Source: Haloferula helveola | GTDB lineage: Bacteria; Verrucomicrobiota; Verrucomicrobiia; Verrucomicrobiales; Akkermansiaceae | Length of the DNA: 64,000 bases | Direction: 5' to 3' | NCBI RefSeq assembly: GCF_037076345.1 | Contig: NZ_AP024702.1 | Location: forward strand, 2,914,001 to 2,978,000 | Shown here: positions 1-8,453 of the stretch, piece by piece | Layout of the letters: each line of letters starts with the position of its first letter | Numbering within the stretch: the stretch's first letter is position 1 | Translations under genes and position numbers: made by a program | The notes under the pieces: generated by a model | What the model saw: the letters and a program-made list of their open reading frames with translations, nothing else | What the model was told of the DNA's origin: nothing | Database searches by the model: none

Positions 1-1
1 C

Positions 2-1693
2 GAACCCGCGGCTTCCGTGGCCCTTCCGGTCAGCGACGGCCTGTTCAACGTGCAGCTCGGCAATACCGACATCGGCATGGTCGCGCTTCCGCCGTCCGTG
101 TTCACCACCGACGAGGTTTTCCTCCGCATCTGGGTGAATGGCGAACAGCTGACCCCTGACCGCCAGGTGACCTCGGTCGGCTATGCGATGCAGGCCGCCA
201 CGGTGGCCGACGGCGCGATCACGCCCGGCGCGATCCCGGCCAACACCATCACCTCCAGCCACATCGTCGACGGCAGCGTCGGCTCGGACGACATCGCCGA
301 TGCCATCACGCTCGAGACGCTCAAGCTTGAGAAGGGCGGCAGCCAACTCAGCGAGTTCACGGTCGCCAACAACTCGCCGATCCTGAACTTCTGGGACGGA
401 CTCGGCACCCCGACCACCTCGATGGGCGACCTGCTCGGAGGCGGCCGTCTGAAGCTGTTTCAAATCAGTGGCAAGCCGGGCATCACGGCCGACGGCGACG
501 CGGCGACCTATGCCAACGGAAGCTCCGCAGGCGGTGAGTTCATCGTCCACGACAGCGCCGGTGAGAAAGGCGTGTTCCTTGACGGCGAGAACGCCGGTGG
601 TGCCCGTATCGAGGTGCACCAGAAGGGCGGATCCTCACCCTTCATCGAAGCCGAGGCGCTCGGCGACTTCGGCGGTGCCGAAGTGGTGGTCCGCGGTGCG
701 GAAGGCGTGAACGGCGTCGAGATCTTCGGCCAAGGCAGCGAAGGCGGCGCGGATCCGAAGAATCCCGATGGCAACCGCAACGGTGCCGGCACGATCAAGC
801 TCTACCAGCCGGAAGGCCTCGGTGCCGTGCTCTACGGCAGTTCGACCCAAGGCGGTGGCGCGATCAGCCTGCGCGACCAGTGGGGTGACACCAAGTTCCG
901 CATGTATGGCGGCAAGCACTCGGCCAGTCTCGATATGGGCAACGCCCAAGGACTGCTGACCATCGAAGCGGACGCCGCCTACGGCACCTTCGGTGAATCC
1001 CGCCTCGTCCTGCGCCAGGCCCTCCTCGGCGGAGGCTCGGTGAACACCGTCCAGATCGAAGGCGGCACCAACGACTTCGGCGACAGCGGCGGCCAGATCC
1101 GCCTCCGCGACGAGCAAGGTCACACGACCATCGACCTCGACGCTGCCTCCACGAATGGCGGAAGCCACGTCAAGTTGCGCAACCACGCCGGCCAGACGAC
1201 CATCGAGTTCGATGCCCAGGACGGAGACGGCAACGGCATCATCCGCACCCAGGTGCTTGAGATCACCGGTGGATCGGACCTGACCGAGCAGTTCAACATC
1301 AACCCGAACGCCCTCGAACCGGAACCCGGCATGCTGGTTTCCATCGACCCGACCAACCCGGGTGAGCTGGTGGTCAGCACCAAGGCCTACGACCGCACCG
1401 CGGCGGGCGTGATCAGCGGAGCGGGTGGCGTCAAGCCGGGCATGCTGATGGGTCAGAAGGGCTCGATCGCCGACGGCGACCACCCGGTTGCACTCACTGG
1501 CCGCGTCTACTGCTACGTCGACACCGAGTTCGGCCAGATCGAGCCGGGCGACCTGATCACCACCTCCCCGACTCCGGGACACGGCATGAAGGTCACCGAC
1601 CACAGCCAGGCCCAAGGCGCGATCGTCGGCAAGGCGATGACCGAACTCAAGGAAGGCCGCGGCCTCGTGCTGGTGCTCGTTTCCCTCCAGTAA
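2..1693 (+). CDS. Secreted tail-fibre-like repeat protein, 5' end cut by the window
   Basis: The frame is already open at base 2, before the first possible GTG start at 17, so the gene begins outside the window. The visible N-terminal part (pattern LTPDRQVTSVGYAMQA) and the following stretch rich in DGAITPGAI-type segments resemble a module common in large surface proteins of Planctomycetes, Verrucomicrobia and myxobacteria. The middle is glycine-rich and repetitive (GGA, LYGSSTQGGG, RLRDEQG), as expected of a beta-helical fibre. The last 110 or so residues (GVISGAGGVKPGM, ADGDHPVALTGRVYC, LITTSPTPGHGMK, ending VLVLVSLQ) form a conserved C-terminal domain that I recognise from such fibres; a role in trimerisation or capping is inference. 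The function is unknown; an extracellular location is likely. Confidence 0.75.
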   Translation, partial: EPAASVALPVSDGLFNVQLGNTDIGMVALPPSVFTTDEVFLRIWVNGEQLTPDRQVTSVGYAMQAATVADGAITPGAIPANTITSSHIVDGSVGSDDIADAITLETLKLEKGGSQLSEFTVANNSPILNFWDGLGTPTTSMGDLLGGGRLKLFQISGKPGITADGDAATYANGSSAGGEFIVHDSAGEKGVFLDGENAGGARIEVHQKGGSSPFIEAEALGDFGGAEVVVRGAEGVNGVEIFGQGSEGGADPKNPDGNRNGAGTIKLYQPEGLGAVLYGSSTQGGGAISLRDQWGDTKFRMYGGKHSASLDMGNAQGLLTIEADAAYGTFGESRLVLRQALLGGGSVNTVQIEGGTNDFGDSGGQIRLRDEQGHTTIDLDAASTNGGSHVKLRNHAGQTTIEFDAQDGDGNGIIRTQVLEITGGSDLTEQFNINPNALEPEPGMLVSIDPTNPGELVVSTKAYDRTAAGVISGAGGVKPGMLMGQKGSIADGDHPVALTGRVYCYVDTEFGQIEPGDLITTSPTPGHGMKVTDHSQAQGAIVGKAMTELKEGRGLVLVLVSLQ

Positions 1694-1720
1694 GCATAAC
1701 GGATCCAACCAACCCAGGCC

Positions 1721-3157
1721 ATGAAACCGAAAAGCCTGACACTCGCCGCGGCCTCCTTGTGGGCCGCGGCGGCTCTTCCCGCCGCGGCGGTTCCCGCGGT
1801 TTCGGGACGCCCCGTTCCGGAGCTGACCGATCTCGACGACATGATGTCCACCTTCATGGACGCCAACAGCATCACCGCCGGCGTGCTCGGCCTGATGCAG
1901 GACGGACGGATCATCTACCTCCGCGGCTTCGGCGAGGACTACGATGGCAACGACCTGCAGGAGAACGCCCTGTTCCGCGTCGCCAGCCTGACCAAGCCCG
2001 TGACCGCCTCGTGCATCCACCAGTTGATCGACGACACGGTGAACACCAACGCCTTCGATCTCGACCAGGTCGGCGGCGGGGTCCTCGACTACGATCCGTG
2101 GCCGTCGCTCGGCGACAACCGCCTTCCCAACGTCACCGTGTTCCACTTGCTGAACCACCAGGGCGGACGGAATCGTGATCCGGACGGAGATGGAACGAAT
2201 GACATCAACGACTGGACCTACCAAGAGACCAACATCGCCGGCCAGATGGGCGTCGACTCGCCTCCCGGACGGGTTTCCACGATGCGCTTCATCCTCGGGC
2301 AGCCGCTCCAGCTCAACCCCGGCAACGGAACGCTCGTTGGCGACGGCACGGTGGTCGGAAATACCTACTCGAATGCCGGCTACCTCGCCCTCGGCCTGAT
2401 GGTCGAGCAGGAGAGCGGGCAGAGCTACATCAACTACGTCCGCAGTAACGTGCTGACGCCTTCGATGTGGGTGCCGTCCACCGAGATCCACTCCGGACGG
2501 ACCTTCCGCTCGTGGCAGAACTCTCGCGAACCGGCCTACGACAGCGACGCCGACGTGAGCAATGTCTACGACAATGTCGGTCCGGACAATGTGCCCCGCT
2601 CGTATGGTGGATGGGATCATGACGCCCGCACCGGGCAGGGGTCGTTCGTCACCTCCGCAGCCGCCTACCTGACCTTGGCCGACAACTACCGGGTCGGCTA
2701 CAACGGCGGCAACATCGGTGAGTCGCTCGACGACTTCCCGCTGACCGCCGGTGAGAAGAACGGCCACACCGGATCGATGCCCAGCGGCACCAACAGCGCG
2801 GTGCTCCAGCGCGATGACGGCTACCGGATCTTCATCGCGTTCAACAAACGCAATCCGTCGGGCACCAACTACGCCCGGACGATGCGGACGATGGTCGACA
2901 ACTACATCGACAACATCGGAGTCCCTGTCATCAACCGCACTTCGGACGGATTCTGGACGGTGCCCTCGGGCGGAGCCGGCAACAACGGCGACTTCGGCGG
3001 CTACCACCGACCGTTCCATTCGTTCGGCGACGCGCTCTCGGTCACCCAGAGCGGCAGCAAGATCCGGCTCAAGCCCGGAACTACCGATTGGACCGGCACG
3101 ATCGGCAAGCGGCGCCGTTTCGACGCGCCGCTCGGCCCGGTGAAGATCGGATTGTAG
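1721..3157 (+). CDS. Secreted serine beta-lactamase-fold hydrolase (class C / S12 type)
   Basis: A 478-residue protein with an Ala-rich signal peptide (about residues 1-23). The penicillin-binding-protein/class C beta-lactamase motifs are in order: SLTK with nucleophile Ser89 and Lys92, YSN at 216-218, and HTG at 349-351 in place of KTG. The family covers esterases, D-aminopeptidases and carboxypeptidases; HTG variants are usually esterase or peptidase-like rather than true beta-lactamases. The substrate cannot be read from sequence. It starts 27 bases after the preceding gene and is followed by a strong hairpin, so it may be the last gene of that transcript. Confidence 0.85.
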   Translation: MKPKSLTLAAASLWAAAALPAAAVPAVSGRPVPELTDLDDMMSTFMDANSITAGVLGLMQDGRIIYLRGFGEDYDGNDLQENALFRVASLTKPVTASCIHQLIDDTVNTNAFDLDQVGGGVLDYDPWPSLGDNRLPNVTVFHLLNHQGGRNRDPDGDGTNDINDWTYQETNIAGQMGVDSPPGRVSTMRFILGQPLQLNPGNGTLVGDGTVVGNTYSNAGYLALGLMVEQESGQSYINYVRSNVLTPSMWVPSTEIHSGRTFRSWQNSREPAYDSDADVSNVYDNVGPDNVPRSYGGWDHDARTGQGSFVTSAAAYLTLADNYRVGYNGGNIGESLDDFPLTAGEKNGHTGSMPSGTNSAVLQRDDGYRIFIAFNKRNPSGTNYARTMRTMVDNYIDNIGVPVINRTSDGFWTVPSGGAGNNGDFGGYHRPFHSFGDALSVTQSGSKIRLKPGTTDWTGTIGKRRRFDAPLGPVKIGL

Positions 3158-3207
3158 CTCTCTCCCCCTTCCCGCGTGGCCGTCTTCTCACGCGGGCAAA
3201 CCCAGAG

Positions 3208-3234
3208 GGCCAGGCGTCTCCGAGGCGCCTGGCC
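3208..3234 (+). terminator. Perfect 9-bp hairpin downstream of the S12 hydrolase
   Basis: GGCCAGGCG and CGCCTGGCC flank a 9-base loop, about 50 bases after the stop codon. Only a weak T run (TTTT at about 3242) follows, so an intrinsic terminator is plausible but not certain. Confidence 0.5.
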
Positions 3235-3314
3235 TGAGGCGTTTTCCGGGAAATTTCCGGAAATTTGAGATCACGGCCTGCGGTTGACGACTTCAGGGAC
3301 GGAAAGGAAAGACC

Positions 3315-3437
3315 ATGAAGACGCGAATCTACCTCCACCTGAAGTGCCCCTGCCAGAACTGGCAACAAGCCCGCTTCCACCTCGCCGGTATCATCCGCGA
3401 GTTCCTCCCACACCGCCTGCAGTCATTCGTGCGGTGA
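3315..3437 (+). CDS. Possible 40-residue small protein
   Basis: An ATG frame with a good Shine-Dalgarno-like GGAAAGGAAA seven to ten bases upstream, in the 315-base gap between the S12 hydrolase and the helicase. The product starts MKTRIYLHLKCPCQNWQQAR and ends LPHRLQSFVR; it is basic and contains a CPC motif. It is convergent with the helicase gene, 35 bases from its stop. I recognise no family. The start signal is its main support, so it may be spurious. Confidence 0.3.
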   Translation: MKTRIYLHLKCPCQNWQQARFHLAGIIREFLPHRLQSFVR

Positions 3438-3472
3438 TGATGGAGAGGGGATTTCCGGTCCCTTCCCGATCC

Positions 3473-6199
3473 TTACCCGAGCGGAGCCAGCAGGTTTGAC
3501 AGTAGCTGCGCATCGGGCGCGGCGGCCTTGGCGGCATCGGCGAGGAGAGCGTCGGCGAGCTGGCTTTTCTTCTGCTGAAGCTGGTGGATCCGCTCTTCCA
3601 CCGTCCCCTGGCAGATCAGCTTGTGGACGAAAACCGGGTTCTTCTGACCGATCCGGTAGGCGCGGTCGGTGGCCTGGGCCTCGGCGGCCGGGTTCCACCA
3701 GGGATCGTAGTGGATGACGGTGTCGGCCGCGGTCAGGTTGAGTCCGGTGCCGCCGGCCTTGAGTGAGATGAGGAACAGCGGGATCTCGTTGTTCTGGAAT
3801 CGCTCAACCAGCTCGCCGCGGTTCTTCGATGCGCCGGTGAGCATCAAGTACGAGATCTGCCGTTTTTTAAGATGCTCGGCGATCAGGTCGAGCATCGAGG
3901 TAAACTGCGAGAACAGCAGGATGCGCCGTCCTTCCTCCACCAGCGTGTCGAGCAGGTCGGCGAGGTAGTCGAGTTTGGCCGAGCCGGCGGCGTCGGCCTC
4001 GAGCTTGGATTCGTTCTCGAACTTCAGCAGCTTCGGCTCGCAGCAGATCTGGCGGAGCTTGAGCAGCGCCTCGAGGAACAGCATGCGCGAACCTTCGAGA
4101 CCGCGGATCGCGATCGCCTGGCGCACGCGCTTGTCCATGGTCGCGCGGACCGTTTCGTAGAGATCCTTCTGGCCGGTGTTGAGTTCGACCGGGTGGACGA
4201 GGATCGTCTTCGGCGGAAGCTCCTTGGCGACCTGGTCCTTGGTCCGCCGCAGGATCAGCGGCGCGACCCGTGACTTGAGCGCCTTCTGCCGTTCCTCGCA
4301 GCCTTCGTTTTCGATCGGCTTGCGGAAACGGCGGTTGAATTCCTCCTGTCCGCCGAGGAAGCCGGGCATGAGAAAGCGCATTAGGCTCCAGAGTTCGCCG
4401 AGGTGGTTCTCGACCGGCGTGCCGGAAAGGCAGAGGCGGTGGCGGGCATCGAGCTCGCAGGCGGCCTTGGCGACCTTGGCGGCCGGGTTCTTGATGTACT
4501 GCGCCTCGTCGAGCACGACGAGGTGGAAGGGGAAGTCCCGGAGCTTGTCGATGTCGCGCTGGAGCAGCGCGTAGGACGTCAGCACGAGATCGGCGTAGGG
4601 GATGGAGCGGAAGTATTTCTTCCGCTGCGGTCCTTCGAGCACGAGCGGCGTCAGTGACGGCGCGAACTTCTTCGCTTCCGCCAGCCAGTTGGGGACGACC
4701 GAGGTCGGCGCGACCACCAGCGCGGGCCGTCGCTCCATCCGCCCGGCTTCCTTTTCGGCGAGGATGTGGGTGATCGTCTGCAGGGTTTTTCCAAGCCCCA
4801 TGTCGTCGGCGAGGATGCCGTTGAGGTCGTGGGCGGCGAGGAACTGCATCCACTCGAACCCGGTCTTCTGGTAGTCGCGGAGTTCGGCCTTGAGGGAGCT
4901 TGGAACGGAGAGCGGAGAGGTCGGTGATGAGGTCTTCCCGCTGAGCGATTGGATGAGCGCTTCGAGTTTGGATGGCGGACTGAAGCGGTGCGGGTCGTTG
5001 TGGACCAGTGTGGCGGCGTCGAGCGGGTGGAGCTTGAGCTTGCCACCCTTGAACCGCTTCGGGTCGATGAGGGCGGAAAACTGCCGGAGGATGCGGCGGA
5101 TGCGATCGGCCGGAAGGTTGAGCGCGCGGCCGTCATCGAGGTGGTGGAGAAAGCTGCCTTCCGCGGGAAACTCGAGGGTCACTTCATCGGCACCGCGGTC
5201 GAGGAGGTCGGCGAGGATCGGCAGCAGGTCGAGCTGCTTGCCGCCGACGTCGAAGCCGACCGAAAGGTGGAACCAGCCGGTACCGTCGTCCTCGAGGACA
5301 TAGGAGAAAGCGTCCGGGTCGACCTCGATGACTTCGTGGCCGACGTCCGCGTCGAACCCGACCGTCCAGCCCGCCGCCTCGAGCGGTGCGGTGCCGGTGG
5401 CGCGCAGCCACGGCCAGTAATGGTCGAGCGTGCCGTGTCCGGGGTTGGGGAACCAGAGCGCCGAGGCGATCGGGGCGTCGGCGCCTGACGATTGCTTCTG
5501 TTCCAGCGCGAGGAGGAACCGGAACTGGGCGTGGGAGCCGAGCGAGGTGAGACCGGCCTGTTGGAGCTGAAGGATGGCATTCATCTCCGCGGCGACATCG
5601 CGTTCGATCACGAGGTCGGCGGAAACCCGGTGGTGTCTCGGTCCGGCGGTGCCGCCGAGTGGAATACGATGGTCACCGTAGATGGCGAAGGGACGGGCGA
5701 CCACCCACTCGCCGGTGTCGGGGAGCTTGAGCGCCTGGAGGAGAAGCCGGACGACCTTCGACCCGGTCGGCTCGCGAACCACCTTGAGGTAAAAGCTTGG
5801 AGCTTGGGGCTCAGAGCTTGGAGTCGGAGACGCCACCTCGGAGGTGGTCATCTGGGAGCCGATTTCATAATCGGCGCTCCTTTCGGCGAGCAGATCGCGG
5901 AGTTTGGACGGCTTGGTGGCCGCGAGGAGCAGGGCGGCGGCATGCGGGCAGTAGGTTCGGATCTCGCAGGGGCACGAGGTTTCGAATTCCCAGCGGCCGC
6001 CTGCCGGCCAGTGGACGGCTTCGCAGCATTCACCGGCGACTTCCCCGCGCAGGACGAAGGTTTCCGCGTCTTCCCAAACCGTGGAAATGGCCCGCGCCTT
6101 GCCCTTCAGCTTGGCCGCGATGTGCATGACCTCGTCCTCGAATCGCTCCTTCCACGCGTCGGAAGTGAAGTGGTCGCGGATATCAGGAGGCTCAGGCAC
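3473..6199 (-). CDS. SNF2-family helicase with N-terminal SWIM zinc finger
   Basis: A 908-residue Swi2/Snf2 DNA-dependent ATPase. The N-terminal SWIM finger has ligands Cys76, Cys78, Cys84 and His86. The ATPase core follows: Walker A DDMGLGKT near residue 466, Walker B LDEAQ near 563 (DEAQ is normal for bacterial members), SGTPVENH, and the C-terminal motif AYRIGQKNP. Proteins of this layout remodel or clear protein-DNA complexes, sometimes together with RNA polymerase (RapA-like). Its exact role here is unknown. It is transcribed alone, divergently from the HtrA gene. Residues about 127-136 are a Ser/Pro linker encoded by a short repeat (5794-5821) that looks like an intergenic element inserted in frame. 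Confidence 0.9.
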   Translation of the reverse strand: MPEPPDIRDHFTSDAWKERFEDEVMHIAAKLKGKARAISTVWEDAETFVLRGEVAGECCEAVHWPAGGRWEFETSCPCEIRTYCPHAAALLLAATKPSKLRDLLAERSADYEIGSQMTTSEVASPTPSSEPQAPSFYLKVVREPTGSKVVRLLLQALKLPDTGEWVVARPFAIYGDHRIPLGGTAGPRHHRVSADLVIERDVAAEMNAILQLQQAGLTSLGSHAQFRFLLALEQKQSSGADAPIASALWFPNPGHGTLDHYWPWLRATGTAPLEAAGWTVGFDADVGHEVIEVDPDAFSYVLEDDGTGWFHLSVGFDVGGKQLDLLPILADLLDRGADEVTLEFPAEGSFLHHLDDGRALNLPADRIRRILRQFSALIDPKRFKGGKLKLHPLDAATLVHNDPHRFSPPSKLEALIQSLSGKTSSPTSPLSVPSSLKAELRDYQKTGFEWMQFLAAHDLNGILADDMGLGKTLQTITHILAEKEAGRMERRPALVVAPTSVVPNWLAEAKKFAPSLTPLVLEGPQRKKYFRSIPYADLVLTSYALLQRDIDKLRDFPFHLVVLDEAQYIKNPAAKVAKAACELDARHRLCLSGTPVENHLGELWSLMRFLMPGFLGGQEEFNRRFRKPIENEGCEERQKALKSRVAPLILRRTKDQVAKELPPKTILVHPVELNTGQKDLYETVRATMDKRVRQAIAIRGLEGSRMLFLEALLKLRQICCEPKLLKFENESKLEADAAGSAKLDYLADLLDTLVEEGRRILLFSQFTSMLDLIAEHLKKRQISYLMLTGASKNRGELVERFQNNEIPLFLISLKAGGTGLNLTAADTVIHYDPWWNPAAEAQATDRAYRIGQKNPVFVHKLICQGTVEERIHQLQQKKSQLADALLADAAKAAAPDAQLLSNLLAPLG
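5794..5821. repeat. AGCTTGG triplet repeat inside the helicase gene
   Basis: AGCTTGG occurs at 5794, 5801 and 5815. Its complement shares the words CAGCTCCAAGCT and AGCTCC with the intergenic element at 63235-63250. It encodes the low-complexity linker between the SWIM finger and the helicase core. Confidence 0.45.
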
Positions 6200-6250
6200 G
6201 ATTCGGTGCGAGGGGATAAGGTCTGCCGGCGGTGGAGTCCAGCGCGTGAA

Positions 6251-6281
6251 TTCGGACTAAATTGCCCAAAGAGGTATAAAT
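6251..6281 (+). promoter_or_regulatory. Possible sigma70-type promoter for the HtrA gene
   Basis: TATAAA (6275-6280) sits 18 bases after a poor -35-like TTCGGA (6251-6256), in the divergent 187-base gap between the helicase and the protease. Only the -10 is convincing. Confidence 0.25.
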
Positions 6282-6386
6282 CGGCGGCTTCGCGAGTCCT
6301 GGCCGGAGTCCGTGCACAATTCCGGTGGCTGTCGCAGTTCGTTCCACAGATCCGGAATCGATCTTCGCTAGGCGGTGCAAACGCCA

Positions 6387-8417
6387 ATGAAGAAGCTCAT
6401 TCTTTCCGCTCTGATCTCCACCGTCGTCCCGATGCCGTCCGCGGCGCAGGAGACCGCGGCTCCACCTGCGTCCGCGACCGATGTCTCGACCGCGATCGCG
6501 AAGATGTATCCGACCCTCGTCCGCATCCATGTGGTGATGGAAGAGGGCTCCAACGGCCGCATGAAGAAGCAGCAGGGCAGCGGCAGCGGTGCGATCATTT
6601 CGCCCGACGGCTACGTGATCACCAACCATCACGTCGCCGGTCGCGGCACGCGCTTTCTCTGCACGCTCTCGAATCGCGAAGAGGTCGATGCCCATCTGGT
6701 CGGCACCGACGCGCTCTCCGACCTCGCGGTGATCAAGCTCGACCTGTCGACCCGTCGCAATCCCGACGAGCCCCTCGCGGTCGCGAACTTCGGCGACTCG
6801 GACGCCCTGAAGGTCGGCGACACCGTGCTGGCGATGGGCTGCCCGGGCGGGCTTTCGCAGTCGATCACCCGCGGCATCGTGGCGAACACCGCGATGATCG
6901 TTCCGCGCAACCGGATCTCGATGACGCTCGATGGTGAGAAAGTCGGAGAGCTCGTCCGGTGGATCGGCCACGACGCGGTGATCTTCGGCGGCAATTCCGG
7001 CGGCCCGCTGGTGAATCTCGACGGCGAAATCATCGGCATCAACGAGGTCGGCATCGCCAGCCTCGGTGGAGCGATTCCCTCGAACCTCGCCAAGGACGTG
7101 GCCAAGGAGCTGATCGACAAGGGCTACGTCACCCGCGGCTGGATCGGCCTCGAGACGCAACCGCTTCTGCGCAGCACCCGCGATGCGAAGGGCGTGCTTG
7201 TCGCCGATGTCTGGGAAGAAAGCCCGGCAGCAAAGGCGGGCATCGAGGCCGGCGATTACATCACGGCTTTCGGTGGCGAGGAACTGCCCGACTGTCACGC
7301 GCCCGAGGACCTGCCGATTTTCAATGCCATGGTGCTCGGAAGCGAGCCGGGCAGCGAGGTCGTACTGGCCGGTCTGCGCGACGGCAAGCCGATGGAGTGG
7401 AAGGTCACCGTGGAAGTCCGCGAGCCGAATCTCGACAAGGAGTCCGAAGCAAGGGGATGGGGACTGACCGTTCGTGACCTGACCAAGGTTTCGGCGCTCG
7501 AGCGCCGACGTGACGACACCTCGGGTGTCCTGATCGACACCGTCCGCAAAGGCGGCGCGTCGTCCCAAGGAAAGCCGGCCCTGAGGTCCGACGACATCAT
7601 CCTGAGCCTGAACGGCGAGCCGATCGGAAGCGTGGAGGCCTTCGAGTCCTTCACCGCCAAGTTCACCGCCGAGCTCGATGAACCGGCCCCGGTGCTGGTC
7701 GAATTCGAGCGTGGCGACGAGAACCTCGTCACCGTGATCGAAGTTGGCCCCGAGATCGATCCGCAGCGTCCGCGCACCGCCGACAAGCCGTGGCTCGGTG
7801 CCGCCATCCAGGTCATCACCGACGACCTCGCCAAGGCGCTCGGAGTCGCCGGCAAGAAGGGCGTGCGCGTCAGCTCGGTCGCGCCCGACTCGCCGGCCGG
7901 CCGCGCCGGACTGAAGGAAGGCGACCTTTTGCTGAAGCTCGACGGACGGGTCATCAACGCCCGCCGGCCGGAAGACGCGGGCGTTCTGCCCGAGCTGATC
8001 CGCGCGTATCCGGTGGATGCGAAGGTCGAGTTCACCGGTCTTCGCGACGGCGAGCCGCTGACGATCGAGGTCCAGCTCGAGAGCCGGCCGCAGCCGCAGG
8101 ACAGCATCGACGAGTTCGAGGACGACCGGTTCGAGTTCACGGTCGCGGGCCTGAATGACGAACAACGCCGTGAGGCCGAGCTGGGAGCCGCGGCAGGAGG
8201 AGTCACGGTCGGCAAGGTCGAGGCCAGCGGCTGGGCCGCGCTCGGCGGCTTGATTGCCGGCGACATCCTGCTCAGCGTCAACGGCGAGCCGATCGACTCG
8301 CTCGACACCTTCCGCCAGACCCTGCTGGGCTTCCGCCAGAGCAAGCCACGCAGCGTCGTTTTCTTCGTCCAGCGGGGCCCCCGCACCCACTACGTGGAAA
8401 TCGAGCCCTGGTGGTGA
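6387..8417 (+). CDS. HtrA/Do-type periplasmic serine protease with four PDZ-like modules
   Basis: I chose the ATG at 6387 because it gives a clean signal peptide (MKKLILSALI..., cut near residue 20); a GTG at 6375 is also in frame. The trypsin-like catalytic triad is complete: His82 in TNHHVAG, Asp112 in SDLAVIKL, and Ser204 in GGNSGGPL. Four PDZ-like segments follow, starting near GWIGLE, GWGLTV, PWLGAA and FEFTVAG, each with a G(D)xIxxxNG-type core. Classical DegP/DegQ has two, so the protein is enlarged (676 residues). The expected role is envelope protein quality control. The next gene encodes a catalytically dead relative 36 bases downstream, so the two probably form an operon. Confidence 0.9.
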   Translation: MKKLILSALISTVVPMPSAAQETAAPPASATDVSTAIAKMYPTLVRIHVVMEEGSNGRMKKQQGSGSGAIISPDGYVITNHHVAGRGTRFLCTLSNREEVDAHLVGTDALSDLAVIKLDLSTRRNPDEPLAVANFGDSDALKVGDTVLAMGCPGGLSQSITRGIVANTAMIVPRNRISMTLDGEKVGELVRWIGHDAVIFGGNSGGPLVNLDGEIIGINEVGIASLGGAIPSNLAKDVAKELIDKGYVTRGWIGLETQPLLRSTRDAKGVLVADVWEESPAAKAGIEAGDYITAFGGEELPDCHAPEDLPIFNAMVLGSEPGSEVVLAGLRDGKPMEWKVTVEVREPNLDKESEARGWGLTVRDLTKVSALERRRDDTSGVLIDTVRKGGASSQGKPALRSDDIILSLNGEPIGSVEAFESFTAKFTAELDEPAPVLVEFERGDENLVTVIEVGPEIDPQRPRTADKPWLGAAIQVITDDLAKALGVAGKKGVRVSSVAPDSPAGRAGLKEGDLLLKLDGRVINARRPEDAGVLPELIRAYPVDAKVEFTGLRDGEPLTIEVQLESRPQPQDSIDEFEDDRFEFTVAGLNDEQRREAELGAAAGGVTVGKVEASGWAALGGLIAGDILLSVNGEPIDSLDTFRQTLLGFRQSKPRSVVFFVQRGPRTHYVEIEPWW

Positions 8418-8453
8418 TCCGCCTTCCTTCTCTCAATCCAACCGAACCGAAAC

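Noticed and set aside
635-3019. Long open frame on the minus strand opposite the fibre and hydrolase genes
   Set aside because: Its translation is low-complexity (Val/Arg/Asp-rich) with no motifs, and the plus-strand genes have clear signal peptides and catalytic motifs. It is an artefact of GC-rich codon bias.
4500-4515. DEAQ instead of DEAH in the SNF2 helicase
   Set aside because: DEAQ is usual in bacterial members of this SNF2 group, so it is not a degenerate Walker B.
6192-8390. Minus-strand frame of about 730 codons opposite the HtrA gene
   Set aside because: It mirrors a gene with a complete protease triad and PDZ motifs; the antisense product looks like no protein family.
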